From: Acinetobacter modestus
Lineage (GTDB): Bacteria > Pseudomonadota > Gammaproteobacteria > Pseudomonadales > Moraxellaceae
Assembly: GCF_014636095.1 (NCBI RefSeq)
Contig: NZ_BMDV01000004.1
Span: 1-64,000 of the forward strand
Reading direction: 5' to 3'
Length of the DNA stretch: 64,000 nucleotides
The notes under the pieces were generated by a model that searched no databases, had not been told where the DNA came from, and was given only the letters and a program-made list of their open reading frames with translations. Within the stretch, counting starts at the first letter, position 1; every line of letters starts with the position of its first letter. Of this stretch, positions 1 through 9,251 are shown piece after piece. Made by a program: the position numbers and the translations under genes.

Positions 1-1160
1 TCTGTTACTGGGCTAAGCGTATCGACTGTTTCTGTTGCTGGTTGTGATGGGTTTCCTGCTGGATCAGTCGCAGTTGCAGTAACTGTATCTCCGTTATTTA
101 AACCTGGATTTGGTACCGTCCAACTACCGTCTGGTCCCGCAACTACAACTGCTGTACCGCCACCCGGGAAGGTTACCGTTACGGTTGAACCCGGTTCTGC
201 TGTACCGGTGATCGGATCTGTCGCATTGATTGGATTAATATCTGGTGCATTCGGTGCAGTGACATCCACACCATAGCTTTGACTATCGTTAACTGTGCTG
301 CTATTCCCTGCTGCATCTGTGAATTTCACAGTGGCATCAATGACTTTATCTCCATCTGCCAATAAACCACTGCCTGGTACACTCACACTCCATGTACCAT
401 TCGTAGTATTTACAGTCGCGTTATAACTGACGCCGTTCACAACCACCGTCACTACTGTAGTTACTACATCCGCTGGGATATTTGTCAACGTTCCTGTAAT
501 GGTGACATTACTTGATGATTCAGCAATATTGATCACATTGTCCGCGGTGACTTGATTGATATTGAATCCAACATTACTTGTATTCGGTGGCGTAGTATCT
601 GGAGGAGTATTATTGTTATTATCATTCCCGCCACCACCGCCTGCAGCCGCAGCAATACCGCCAATAGCAAGTGGTATCGCCCATAACCAAGGGCTTAATC
701 CACCTTCATGATAAAGTAAGGGTTCAACAGATTGAATTGGTTGAAAAACAACATCTGAAACTGGCGCTTGTGCAACTTCAGGAACTGCTGCTGGTGTTTC
801 TTCTAAATAAACTGCACCTTCATGGTCAGAATCACTATCTGCATCTGCGTCACTATCTGCATCTGCATCATTTTCTGCATCTTTAAATCTTGCCCAAATT
901 AGCTGACCATTTTCCCCTTGAAATACAAGGCTATTATCTAGGCTAGCACTCTCGCTGAAGAAATTTTGAATTACGATCATTTCTCCATTTTTTAATAGAA
1001 CAACAGCATTCGCTCCATCTCTTTTCACTGCCGAAATATCAGTTGTAGGAATCTTAACTAATACAACTGCCGGTTCAGAAGATGATAGTGAAGCTGTTTT
1101 TGCCGTCGTATTTGCAAGGGTTTTATGACTTTCCTTGGAAATAATTTGTATTTCAGCCAT
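1..1160 (-). CDS. Bap-like giant adhesin, BapA-prefix N-terminus followed by Ig-like repeats (partial)
   Basis: The reading frame is open from an ATG at 1160 to the left edge of the window (386 complete codons), so only the N-terminus is present. It starts [14 protein letters not shown] and has no Sec signal peptide. Residues 1 to about 95 resemble the BapA prefix domain of type I-secreted biofilm proteins. An Asp/Ala/Ser-rich linker follows (about 97-110), then a short hydrophobic stretch ([20 protein letters not shown], about 150-169), a Gly/Asn/Pro linker, and at least two Ig-like modules with motifs such as [20 protein letters not shown] and [19 protein letters not shown]. Known relatives are thousands of residues long, exported by a dedicated ABC/HlyD/TolC system, and act in cell adhesion and biofilm. 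Secretion genes are not in the window. The family is secure; the exact Bap or Blp type is not. Confidence 0.85.
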   Translation of the reverse strand, partial: MAEIQIISKESHKTLANTTAKTASLSSSEPAVVLVKIPTTDISAVKRDGANAVVLLKNGEMIVIQNFFSESASLDNSLVFQGENGQLIWARFKDAENDADADSDADADSDSDHEGAVYLEETPAAVPEVAQAPVSDVVFQPIQSVEPLLYHEGGLSPWLWAIPLAIGGIAAAAGGGGGNDNNNNTPPDTTPPNTSNVGFNINQVTADNVINIAESSSNVTITGTLTNIPADVVTTVVTVVVNGVSYNATVNTTNGTWSVSVPGSGLLADGDKVIDATVKFTDAAGNSSTVNDSQSYGVDVTAPNAPDINPINATDPITGTAEPGSTVTVTFPGGGTAVVVAGPDGSWTVPNPGLNNGDTVTATATDPAGNPSQPATETVDTLSPVT

Positions 1161-1561
1161 GATTATATTCCTCATTATAAATTATTAATTTCTAACTAGT
1201 TTTTAATTAAGTTGTTACTTTAGATTTAAGTTATTGTTTCTAGTGACATAGTTCACAACATCACTTTAAATCAAATAAAAAAAATGTTAAATAGCTCACA
1301 AAAACCATGTATTAAACAATTACATTGACACAATTAATTACACCAAAATAAACAAATGATTTTTAAATAAAAAATATTTAAAATACCTTTTTAATAGTTA
1401 TTAAAATTACATTTCTTAATAAATATATAAAATAATATTAGTTAGTTCCTAAAAAGAATTTTAAGATCGGTTAAAATAATTTTTAGAAATTTTAAAACCA
1501 TAAAATAAAAAAGCCTTTAATATTCACTAAAGGCTTTTTATCAAAAGAATAAAATATAATA
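1161..1561. other. AT-rich spacer between the adhesin and antiporter genes
   Basis: About 400 bases without a convincing gene, strongly AT-rich, with long A and T tracts. It must contain the promoter and leader of the minus-strand adhesin gene. I could not pick one promoter among the many TATAAT-like words. The right end holds the antiporter terminator. Confidence 0.6.
1509..1538 (-). terminator. Intrinsic terminator of the antiporter gene
   Basis: An 11-bp stem (AAAAGCCTTTA / TAAAGGCTTTT, 8-base loop) is followed on the minus strand by a T-rich run. It lies about 20 bases after the stop codon at 1562. Confidence 0.8.
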
Positions 1562-3061
1562 TTAAAAATTATTGGGATTTTCTAAACGCCTTACTTCATC
1601 TCTTTTATTTGGGTGGTGGACTGTTGCCACGCCATCATCTGATTTTTGATCTAATAAAATTTCTGGATTATAAATTGTTATTATTTCTTTACCTAAAGCA
1701 TCTTCACCAACGATATATTTAAAACCACGTCGGTTCATTTTATTACACATCTGTTGATAAAAACCTTTTAGACCCTCTGTTTGCTCATTTGGGTTATAAT
1801 AAAAAGTATTCATGACAGCGGGTAAGCCTAAGCCACATACAACACCAGATAAAAGTACGCTAATAAAAGTATATCCAATTAAAATACTGCTATAAGGACT
1901 GAGCTGAGGAATGTTCGCAACAGCTAAAATTAAAGCCAATGAAATACCCCCACGGACGCCACCCCATGACAGAATAGTTAAGCTACCATTGTAACTTTTG
2001 TATCGAAATGAAGGAAATAAAGCAAAAGCGGAGAAATTCGCTGCGAATCTTGAAAAATGAAGAATTAAGAAAGAAACAATTCCACCAATAATTAAATTTA
2101 CACTTAAATCTAAAATAAATAATTCTAAACCAATCAATGTAAATAGAAATGAATTAATAATGCCTTCAACTGTATGCCAGAAATGATTTACTTCACGAAT
2201 TTCACGTTGTTCACGGATTTCTTGCCATTTATTCCCAACAATTAAACCGCCAATTACACAAGCAATTGGCGCAGATGCATGCGCAAATAACGCAACCAGA
2301 TATGAACCACTCGCAAGTAATGCAGTCGTTAAAATTAGTGACTCCATCTCATGCTTACCACGCAATAACCGCAAAATTCCAAAGCCAAATGCGAAACCAA
2401 TAATCACTGCGACAAAAATTTCATATAATAATGTTTCAACGGTCGCAAGCAATGAGAAGTGCTCACCTTGTAAAACTTTCAGTAAAGTCATAAACAAAGC
2501 GATACACATCGCATCATTAAATAAAGATTCGCCTTCTAGTTTTACAATTAAGTGATGAGGTGCACGAATGGAACTTAATACGCCTTTAATTCCAATTGGA
2601 TCGGTTGCTCCCAAGGCCGCGCCGAGTAGCAATAAAACTGAAATCGGAACAGGATAGCCCACTGCCCATTGGAAAAAATATAAAATTCCCGCATAAAAAC
2701 CGGCACATAATACTAAAGCAATCGTTGCTAATATACTGATTGGCTTCCAGTAATTACGTAGATCTGAAATTTTAAACTTTAAAGCAGAAGACGTTAGGAT
2801 AAAGCAAATTACACCATTAATTAAAAAATCATAAAAATCAATTTCACGTACTGCGGCTTCAATATTATGAATATTAATCGTAACAAACTCATTTCCATTT
2901 AATAAACTGGCTCCCCACTGTAAAATAAAGACAAAAATTGCCGACACAATCGGCACACCAATTGCCTGTGGGAATCCTAAGATTCTTTTATTAAAAATGG
3001 TCGTTGCAATGGATAATGCAAAAATTACGGTTAATGCCTGTAATAGAAAATAATTCCCCAT
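1562..3061 (-). CDS. CPA1-family sodium/proton antiporter (NhaP type)
   Basis: A 499-residue polytopic inner-membrane protein with about twelve hydrophobic segments. Diagnostic CPA1 motifs are GATDPIG (residues 151-157), carrying the ion-binding Thr-Asp pair, and EGESLFND (176-183). The last 75 or so residues are hydrophilic and probably cytoplasmic. It should exchange cytoplasmic Na+ or K+ for protons in pH and salt homeostasis; ion specificity cannot be read from sequence. The ATG at 3061 is preceded by AGAGGAT at suitable spacing. It follows the metallopeptidase gene on the same strand after 260 bases, so separate transcription is likely. Confidence 0.88.
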   Translation of the reverse strand: MGNYFLLQALTVIFALSIATTIFNKRILGFPQAIGVPIVSAIFVFILQWGASLLNGNEFVTINIHNIEAAVREIDFYDFLINGVICFILTSSALKFKISDLRNYWKPISILATIALVLCAGFYAGILYFFQWAVGYPVPISVLLLLGAALGATDPIGIKGVLSSIRAPHHLIVKLEGESLFNDAMCIALFMTLLKVLQGEHFSLLATVETLLYEIFVAVIIGFAFGFGILRLLRGKHEMESLILTTALLASGSYLVALFAHASAPIACVIGGLIVGNKWQEIREQREIREVNHFWHTVEGIINSFLFTLIGLELFILDLSVNLIIGGIVSFLILHFSRFAANFSAFALFPSFRYKSYNGSLTILSWGGVRGGISLALILAVANIPQLSPYSSILIGYTFISVLLSGVVCGLGLPAVMNTFYYNPNEQTEGLKGFYQQMCNKMNRRGFKYIVGEDALGKEIITIYNPEILLDQKSDDGVATVHHPNKRDEVRRLENPNNF

Positions 3062-3321
3062 ACATCCTCTAACTTATTTTCAATAAGATACGTTACTTAA
3101 ATTTTAAAATTTAATGTCGATAAAATTTATGAATGGATTATTCTAAAACTGAGTGAAAAATTAGTGTCTATACAGCAATTTTTTTATTTCAAAAGAGATA
3201 ACTTAGATGCAGTAATAAACCCATCATCCTCAAATCAGTATAGACAATTTAATTTTACGTTAATTTTTCTTATAAATCGTATATCTTCCGTATAAAAATC
3301 AAGGACAAATATTCATCATTT

Positions 3322-4215
3322 TCACTTAAAAGTATCACATTGATTGATATCTCCAGATTTCAGACCTTGCTGAAACCAATGCATTCGTTGTTCACTACTA
3401 CCATGTGTAAAACTATCGGGAACAATCTGACCTGTAGCTCTACGTTGTAAATAGTCATCGCCAATTTTCTCGGCAGCATCCATCGCTTCTTCAATATCAC
3501 CCTGCTCTAAAAATTGAGTGCGCTGTTGATTCTGATGCGCCCAAATACCAGCAAAACAATCCGCCTGTAATTCTAAACGGACAGAAAGCTGATTTCCTTG
3601 TGTTTGACTAGCTTGTGCACGTGCTTGCTGTACTTGACCAGAGATGCCCAATAGATTTTGAATATGATGCCCGACTTCATGCGCAATAACATAAGCCTGT
3701 GCAAAATCCCCTGCTTGATCTTGACGAGAAAGTTCTGTCTGATTCTGCTCACCAGAAATACCCATTTGCTGACGCATATCTTTAAAGAAAGCAGTATCGA
3801 TATAAACTTTTTGATCCGCAGGACAATAAAACGGTCCCATTGCTGCTTGTGCCCTACCACAAGCTGATTTATCGACACCGCTAAACAAAACTAAGCGTGG
3901 TGGCGTGTAAGTCATGCCAAGTTTTTGAAAAATCGGAGTCCAAGTATCTTCTGTATCCGCAAGAATAGTTCCAACAAAATCACTTGCCTCTTTCTGTTCA
4001 GCAGTTAAATTTTGTGGCGCAGCACCCTCTTGCGAAGATTGGGCACTGGTAACCGCTTGAGTTGCTTGGTAGGCTTGTTGCGGATCTACTCCAAAAAACT
4101 TCCACGCAACAAATGCAACGATCAAACCTATAATACTGATACCACCTGCTTTTGCTCCGCCACCACCACGACGATCTTCAACATTGGTACTGACACGACG
4201 ACCTTTCCAACGCAT
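3322..4215 (-). CDS. ypfJ: YpfJ-family neutral zinc metallopeptidase
   Basis: A 297-residue protein. A basic, glycine-rich N-terminus (MRWKGRRVSTNVEDRRGGGG) precedes one membrane segment at about 24-42, and the rest is likely periplasmic. The zinc motif HEVGH is at 179-183, with a downstream ELQAD (Glu 215) that supplies the third ligand in this family. C-terminal family motifs such as SFTHGSSEQRMHWF are present. Length and motifs fit the KPN_02809/YpfJ family, whose substrate is unknown. The start is supported by TGAGG six bases before the ATG. The DUF808 gene ends 42 bases upstream on the same strand, so the two may be co-transcribed. Confidence 0.9.
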   Translation of the reverse strand: MRWKGRRVSTNVEDRRGGGGAKAGGISIIGLIVAFVAWKFFGVDPQQAYQATQAVTSAQSSQEGAAPQNLTAEQKEASDFVGTILADTEDTWTPIFQKLGMTYTPPRLVLFSGVDKSACGRAQAAMGPFYCPADQKVYIDTAFFKDMRQQMGISGEQNQTELSRQDQAGDFAQAYVIAHEVGHHIQNLLGISGQVQQARAQASQTQGNQLSVRLELQADCFAGIWAHQNQQRTQFLEQGDIEEAMDAAEKIGDDYLQRRATGQIVPDSFTHGSSEQRMHWFQQGLKSGDINQCDTFK

Positions 4216-4257
4216 ATTAACCTCACATATGATAATGATGGTGATTGAGCATTTTAT

Positions 4258-5181
4258 TTATGCAGATGCTTTTGACCAAAATTTTTGAATAAGCATAACA
4301 ACCATTAATACAACAGCACCTGCAATAAAGCCTATTCCCAGATTAATCAAAGTTGGTGTTAATGCACCAATAATTGAACCAAAACTTGGAATCAACTCTA
4401 AATGGTCTACGGTTTCTTCAGTAAAATGATGTAATAAAGGAACTGTATGCGAAATAATTCCACCACCTACCAAAAACATTGCAACCGTTCCAACAATAGA
4501 TAATGTTTTCATTAGAATAGGAGCAAATGCGAGTAGACCTCGACCTATTTTATTTTTTAACGAAGATGCTTGTTGTGTTAAATATAAGCCTAAATCATCA
4601 ATTTTCACAATCATTGCAACAAAACCATAAACACCTACGGTCATTACGATTGCAATAACACTTAATACAGTCACTTTAGTCATAAAAGCTGCTGTTGCAA
4701 CTGTACCTAACGAAATCACCACAATTTCAGCAGATAAAATAAAATCGGTACGAATCGCACCTTTTACTTTTTCTTTTTCAAACTTGTCTAAATCTATTTC
4801 GATCTGTTCCAAGCTTTCATTGGCCTCCTCAGCTGTTTTTGCTTTTTTGTGTTGGAGCATGTGTACAACTTTTTCTACTCCTTCATAACATAGAAATAAA
4901 CCGCCAATCATTAATAAAGGATTGATTAACCAAGGTGCAACTACACTAATCAGTAATGCTAATGGAACCAAGATAAGTTTATTAACGAAAGAACCCTTAG
5001 CAACTCCCCATACCACAGGCAACTCTCGATCTGCGCGTACGCCACTGACTTGCTGCGCGTTTAGAGCTAAATCATCACCCAACACCCCTGCTGTTTTTTT
5101 TGCAGCCATCTTACTCATTACCGCAACATCATCTAAAATCGTTGCAATATCATCGAGTAATAACAATAAACCACTCGCCAT
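4258..5181 (-). CDS. DUF808 (YedI-like) inner-membrane protein
   Basis: 307 residues beginning [18 protein letters not shown], the hallmark start of the DUF808/YedI family, with the conserved segment [19 protein letters not shown] at about 40-58. Five or more hydrophobic segments (about 70-100, 148-195, 212-245, 275-300) indicate a multi-pass inner-membrane protein. A charged helix (about 110-140, rich in Glu and Lys) lies between membrane segments. The molecular function of the family is unknown. GGGA about 8 bases before the ATG supports the start. It is divergent from trpS across a 165-base spacer. Confidence 0.85.
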   Translation of the reverse strand: MASGLLLLLDDIATILDDVAVMSKMAAKKTAGVLGDDLALNAQQVSGVRADRELPVVWGVAKGSFVNKLILVPLALLISVVAPWLINPLLMIGGLFLCYEGVEKVVHMLQHKKAKTAEEANESLEQIEIDLDKFEKEKVKGAIRTDFILSAEIVVISLGTVATAAFMTKVTVLSVIAIVMTVGVYGFVAMIVKIDDLGLYLTQQASSLKNKIGRGLLAFAPILMKTLSIVGTVAMFLVGGGIISHTVPLLHHFTEETVDHLELIPSFGSIIGALTPTLINLGIGFIAGAVVLMVVMLIQKFWSKASA

Positions 5182-5346
5182 TTTTATTTCCCAGTTTGTA
5201 TTTATTTCGCTATTGTAGAATTCCTCAATAAATTCACAACATTATTTTAAGAAAAAGTTTAAGCAATCGCTGACGAAAAAATTTTATTTCCCGTACAATA
5301 ATATCAATCTTTATATTTATGAAACTACTGAATCTTGGAACATATC

Positions 5347-6360
5347 ATGAGTAATGCTGATCAACGTCCAATCATCTTGACAGGCGACCGCCCTACTGGA
5401 CAACTTCATCTTGGACACTTTGTTGGCTCATTACGCTCTCGTGTTGGTTTACAAGACAGTCATCATCAACACCTTTTATTAGCAGATGCTCAAGCACTCA
5501 CTGATAATGCTGATAATCCAGATAAAGTCCGTAATAATATTCTTCAAGTTGCATTAGATTATTTGGCAGTTGGTATTGATCCAACTAAAACAACGATCTG
5601 TGTCCAATCATGCTTGCCTGCTCTCAATGAACTGACCATGCTCTATCTGAACTTTGTGACGGTTGCTCGTTTAGAACGCAATCCAACCATTAAGTCAGAA
5701 ATTCAAATGCGTGGTTTTGAACGAGATATTCCTGCTGGCTTTTTATGTTATCCAGTGGCTCAAGCAGCAGACATTACCGCATTTAAAGCGACTGTAGTAC
5801 CTGTTGGCGAAGATCAAATCCCAATGATTGAACAAACCAATGAAGTTGTCCGTCGTGTTAACCGCCAAATTGGTCATGACTTATTACCTGAATGTAAAGC
5901 ATTATTATCGAATATGGGGCGTTTACCTGGTTTTGATGGTAAAGCTAAAATGTCTAAATCACTCGGCAATACGATTGTCCTGAATGCTTCTGATAAAGAT
6001 ATTAAAAAAGCAGTCAATGCGATGTATACCGATCCAAATCACTTAAGAATTGAAGATCCAGGTCAAGTCGAAGGTAATATTGTATTTACTTACCTTGATG
6101 CGTTTGATCCAAATAAAGAAGAAATCGAAGAACTAAAAGCGCATTACCGTCGTGGTGGTTTAGGTGATGGTACAGTGAAAAAACGCCTAGAAGGTGTACT
6201 CAAAGAATTAATCTTACCGATTCGTGAACGCAGAGCTGAACTCGAAAAAGATCCTGATTATATTATGGACATTTTAAAACATGGTACAGATAAATGTCGT
6301 GATATTACTCAACAAACATTAGATGAAGTGAAAAGTGGATTAGGTTTGTTTAAATTCTAA
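5347..6360 (+). CDS. trpS: Tryptophan--tRNA ligase
   Basis: Class I aminoacyl-tRNA synthetase charging tRNA-Trp in the cytoplasm. Rossmann-fold signatures are clear: PTGQLHLGHFVGSL, with the HIGH-type motif HLGH at residues 21-24, and KMSKS at 201-205. Length from the chosen ATG is 337 residues, normal for bacterial TrpS. An in-frame TTG four codons upstream (5335) overlaps the likely ribosome-binding stretch TTGGAA, so the ATG at 5347 is preferred. A strong terminator follows. In Acinetobacter baylyi the sRNA gene aar lies just downstream of trpS, and a matching element is seen here. Confidence 0.96.
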   Translation: MSNADQRPIILTGDRPTGQLHLGHFVGSLRSRVGLQDSHHQHLLLADAQALTDNADNPDKVRNNILQVALDYLAVGIDPTKTTICVQSCLPALNELTMLYLNFVTVARLERNPTIKSEIQMRGFERDIPAGFLCYPVAQAADITAFKATVVPVGEDQIPMIEQTNEVVRRVNRQIGHDLLPECKALLSNMGRLPGFDGKAKMSKSLGNTIVLNASDKDIKKAVNAMYTDPNHLRIEDPGQVEGNIVFTYLDAFDPNKEEIEELKAHYRRGGLGDGTVKKRLEGVLKELILPIRERRAELEKDPDYIMDILKHGTDKCRDITQQTLDEVKSGLGLFKF

Positions 6361-6379
6361 TTTACGTTACTTTTATCGC

Positions 6380-6406
6380 AAAAAAGCCTAATATTTAGGC
6401 TTTTTT
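6380..6406 (+). terminator. Intrinsic terminator of trpS
   Basis: A 12-bp perfect stem, AAAAAAGCCTAA / TTAGGCTTTTTT, with a 3-base loop and ending in six T, begins 20 bases after the trpS stop. Confidence 0.92.
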
Positions 6407-6537
6407 CATGTAAATATCTTATTTAAATTTAGCTTTAGACCTCGGTAACAACCCGATAACTAACAATTTTTGTCACATATTAACATCCATTAACACTAGT
6501 TTACATGAATACCTATGAACTCTGTCAGGTTTTTTTG

Positions 6538-6543
6538 TACTAT
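6538..6543 (+). promoter_or_regulatory. Possible extended -10 promoter of the Aar-like sRNA
   Basis: TACTAT preceded by G at the extended -10 position, after a T7 tract. A -35 box is poor (TGAACT about 16-17 bases upstream). It would start RNA near 6549-6552, just before the first sRNA hairpin. This is inference from position. Confidence 0.4.
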
Positions 6544-6548
6544 AGCCA

Positions 6549-6655
6549 AGTAGATTAGTAAACACTAATCTCATGACATTTCTCCTTTCAACCGAAACTG
6601 TTTCTGCAGATTCGTTGTTCAACGCAATGACTACCCCAATCATTGCGTTTTTTTT
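6549..6655 (+). ncRNA. aar: Candidate Aar small regulatory RNA
   Basis: About 105 bases with the architecture of an Hfq-dependent sRNA. Hairpin 1 is GATTAGT/ACTAATC with loop AAAC (6553-6570). An unpaired pyrimidine-rich stretch TTTCTCCTTTC (6579-6589) follows, complementary to a Shine-Dalgarno sequence. Last is an intrinsic terminator, AACGCAATGA/TCATTGCGTT (6621-6649), with eight T. Published work on Acinetobacter baylyi described the Hfq-dependent sRNA Aar between trpS and sucD. This element also follows trpS, although sucD is now about 4 kb away because other genes intervene. Identity with Aar is inferred from position and architecture, since I could not align it. The 5' end is approximate. 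Confidence 0.7.
6621..6655 (+). terminator. Rho-independent terminator of the Aar-like sRNA
   Basis: A 10-bp perfect stem AACGCAATGA/TCATTGCGTT around the loop CTACCCCAA, followed by T8. It is far from any coding gene end, so it terminates a separate short transcript. Confidence 0.88.
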
Positions 6656-6774
6656 GTCTTTAATAATATTAATGATTTGGGTTGAAATTAAATCAAGTTA
6701 CATTTAATCTTATAAATGATTTATTTTTATAAAAATTTTATTAATTATCTCTAAAAGAAATAAGAGTAATACAA

Positions 6775-7419
6775 ATGATATGGGATTTATTAACACATCC
6801 ATCAAACATTGTTTTTAGTATTTCATTAATGCTATGCCTATTTATAGGTGCTCTAGAATTAATTTTATTATTATTTGGCGGTAGTAGTAGTTTCATTGAT
6901 CAATTTTTACCAGACAGTCTAGTTGATGTTGATCATGCAGATATTTCTATTGAACATACTGACGGTATTTTTACTCAGCTTTTAGAATGGCTTTATTTAG
7001 GAAAAGTTCCTCTTCTCATTTGGTTAATTATCTTTTTAACGGTCTACTCACTCACAGGTCTCATTATTCAGGATATTTTTTTCCATTTAACCGAGCATTA
7101 TTTATCTGCTTGGATCATTGCTCCTATGTGTTTATTTTTATGTATGCCACTAGTGAGAACAAGTGCAGCATTGATCAGTAAAATTATTCCAAAAGATGAA
7201 ACCACAGCTATTCATAGTGATGAGCTGATTGGTCGTACAGCACAAATTATTTTAGGACAAGCCAAACAAAACTCCCCTGCTCAAGCAAAGGTAAAAGATC
7301 AATTTGGTCAAACCCATTATGTCTTGGTTGAACCTGAGTTAGATATTATTTTTTATCAAGGGCAAGATGTGATTTTAACCCAAAGAACAAAAATTGGATT
7401 CCAAGCAATTACTGCTTAA
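6775..7419 (+). CDS. yqiJ: YqiJ-family membrane protein with C-terminal OB-fold
   Basis: A 214-residue protein with three predicted membrane segments (about 10-35, 78-100 and 110-132), followed by a soluble C-terminal beta-rich domain (about 150-214: ELIGRTAQIILG, AKVKDQFGQTHYVLVEPE), typical of the YqiJ OB domain. It lies 30 bases before the flotillin gene, the conserved yqiJ-yqiK pairing. NfeD-like OB proteins and flotillins are thought to act together in membrane microdomain organisation, so this is probably the partner of the next protein. Short A/G-rich sequence, but no strong Shine-Dalgarno, precedes the ATG. Confidence 0.85.
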   Translation: MIWDLLTHPSNIVFSISLMLCLFIGALELILLLFGGSSSFIDQFLPDSLVDVDHADISIEHTDGIFTQLLEWLYLGKVPLLIWLIIFLTVYSLTGLIIQDIFFHLTEHYLSAWIIAPMCLFLCMPLVRTSAALISKIIPKDETTAIHSDELIGRTAQIILGQAKQNSPAQAKVKDQFGQTHYVLVEPELDIIFYQGQDVILTQRTKIGFQAITA

Positions 7420-7449
7420 TTTATATATTAATTTAATGAGGGATTTTAA

Positions 7450-9159
7450 ATGTTGAGTTCAGCATTGACTGAAATTTTAATCATCACAGGTATTATTTTT
7501 GCAGCACTCATTTTTATCGGTGTTGTGATTGCTCGCCTATATACCCGTTCCAGCAAAGAAGTGTCCTTTGTACGAACAGGTTTTGGAGGTGAAAAAGTTA
7601 TTCTGAACGGAGGAGCAATTGTCCTCCCTGTTTTACATGAAATTATTCCTGTGAATATGAATACGCTGCGCCTCGAAGTTAAACGGGCAGCAGATCAAGC
7701 ACTGATCACTCGTGATCGTATGCGTGTCGATGTCATGGCTGAATTCTATGTTCGAGTCAAACCTACTGGTGAATCAATTGCAACGGCAGCCCAAACATTA
7801 GGTCGAAAAACCATGTCGCCTCAAGAATTGAAAGACTTGGTAGAAGGTAAATTTGTTGACTCTTTACGTGCTGTTGCTGCTGAGATGGCAATGGAAGAAC
7901 TACATGAAAAACGTGTGGACTTTGTACAGAAAGTTCAGCAAGTCGTTTCTGAAGATTTATCTAAAAATGGTTTAGAACTTGAAACAGTGTCATTGACTGG
8001 TTTAGACCAGACCAGTTTTAAATTCTTTAATCCACAGAACGCCTTTGATGCAGAAGGTTTAACCAAACTAACTGAAACTATTGAAGATCGTCGTAAAAAA
8101 CGTAACGATATTGAACAAGATGCGGACTTGGCAATTCGTGCTAAAAATTTGGAAGCTGAACGTGCTCGTTTGGAAATTTCTCGTGAAGAGGAATATGCCA
8201 AGCTACAACAAGAGCGTGAAATTTCAATTCGTAAAGCAGAACAAACTGCTGAAATCGCATCACAAGAAGCAGGTAAAAAACGTGAAGCTGAAGAAGCTCG
8301 TATCGCTGCGGAACGTGAAGTTGAGCTGAAACGTATTGCCTCTGCCCGTGATGTTGAGAATGAAAATATCCAAAAGGCACAATTGATTCAAAAGGCGCAG
8401 GTTGAACAAAAGAAAACCATTGAATTGGCTGAGCAAGATCGTGCCATTGCGATTGCTGAAAAATCTCGTGCTGAATCAGAAGCCAAAGCCCAAGCAGATA
8501 AAGCCCGTGCCGAAGCCGTAAAAGCCGAAGAAGAAGTTGTAACTGTACGTGAAACACAACGTGCTGAACGTCAAAAAGCGGTTGAACTGGTTGCAGCCAA
8601 ACAGACTGCTGAAAAAGAAGCGATTGCAATTACCGTTGCCGCCGATGCAGGTAAAAAAGCCGCTGCTGATGAAGCGGAAGCTGTGCGTATTGCTGCTGAA
8701 GCAGATGCTGAAAAAATTCGCTTAAAAGCGAAAGGTGAAGCCGATGCTAAAATATTGCTTGCCCAAGCTTTAGAGAAACAATATCAGGTTGATGCGGAAG
8801 GTGCTCGTGCAGTGAATGAAGCCGCCAATACTCTTTCTGCTGAGCAAGTGGAAATGCAAGTTCGTTTGGCATTGTTAAAGCATTTACCAGAGATCATTCG
8901 TGAAAGTGTTAAACCAATGGAAAATATTGATGACATCAAGATTTTACAGGTAAATGGGTTAAATGAATTTGCTAGTGGTGGGACTGTTGGAAGCGCCTCA
9001 GTTGAAAATGGTCAAACGTCTTTATCTGATCAAGTAGTGAATAGTGCCCTACGCTATCGTTCACAAGCACCGCTCATTGATAGTTTAATGAATGAACTTG
9101 GCTTACAAGGTGGTGATATCAATGGTTTGACTCAAGGGTTAAAACCCAAAGCTGAATAA
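7450..9159 (+). CDS. yqiK: Flotillin-family SPFH/band 7 protein (YqiK)
   Basis: 569 residues. An N-terminal membrane anchor (about 8-30) is followed by an SPFH/band 7 domain (about 35-205, including VRTGFGGEKVILNGG and DRMRVDVMAEFYVRV). A long Glu/Ala/Lys-rich coiled coil covers about 215-450, and a flotillin C-terminal tail about 460-569. Length and order match YqiK-type flotillins, which scaffold detergent-resistant membrane domains. GAGGG seven bases before the ATG supports the start. It is co-transcribed with yqiJ and closed by a terminator. Repetitive Glu/Ala codons explain the long antisense frames within it. Confidence 0.92.
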   Translation: MLSSALTEILIITGIIFAALIFIGVVIARLYTRSSKEVSFVRTGFGGEKVILNGGAIVLPVLHEIIPVNMNTLRLEVKRAADQALITRDRMRVDVMAEFYVRVKPTGESIATAAQTLGRKTMSPQELKDLVEGKFVDSLRAVAAEMAMEELHEKRVDFVQKVQQVVSEDLSKNGLELETVSLTGLDQTSFKFFNPQNAFDAEGLTKLTETIEDRRKKRNDIEQDADLAIRAKNLEAERARLEISREEEYAKLQQEREISIRKAEQTAEIASQEAGKKREAEEARIAAEREVELKRIASARDVENENIQKAQLIQKAQVEQKKTIELAEQDRAIAIAEKSRAESEAKAQADKARAEAVKAEEEVVTVRETQRAERQKAVELVAAKQTAEKEAIAITVAADAGKKAAADEAEAVRIAAEADAEKIRLKAKGEADAKILLAQALEKQYQVDAEGARAVNEAANTLSAEQVEMQVRLALLKHLPEIIRESVKPMENIDDIKILQVNGLNEFASGGTVGSASVENGQTSLSDQVVNSALRYRSQAPLIDSLMNELGLQGGDINGLTQGLKPKAE

Positions 9160-9175
9160 ACATTGTTGATCTATA

Positions 9176-9205
9176 AAAGAGTCTTAGTAATAAGGCTCTT
9201 TTTTT
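9176..9205 (+). terminator. Intrinsic terminator of yqiJ-yqiK
   Basis: An 11-bp stem with one T-G wobble (AAAGAGTCTTA / TAAGGCTCTTT, GTAA loop) followed by T's, 16 bases after the yqiK stop. Confidence 0.85.
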
Positions 9206-9251
9206 CATCTAAAAAATATAAATAGATAACTAGTGGAGTTTAAGCATCATT

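Noticed and set aside
831..870. CRISPR-like short repeats
   Set aside because: There are only two tandem 18-bp units with no spacers, in frame in the adhesin linker. No cas genes are in the window.
671..886. 71-codon plus-strand frame rich in Leu and His
   Set aside because: It is a shadow of the adhesin gene on the minus strand, opposite its Asp/Ala-rich linker.
3573..3878. 101-codon minus-strand frame inside ypfJ
   Set aside because: It is out of frame with the clear metallopeptidase and has no family-like features.
8141..8629. 162-codon antisense open frame within yqiK
   Set aside because: It is a by-product of repetitive Glu/Ala/Lys codons in the flotillin coiled coil. The product is a low-complexity Leu/Gln/His string without a ribosome-binding site.
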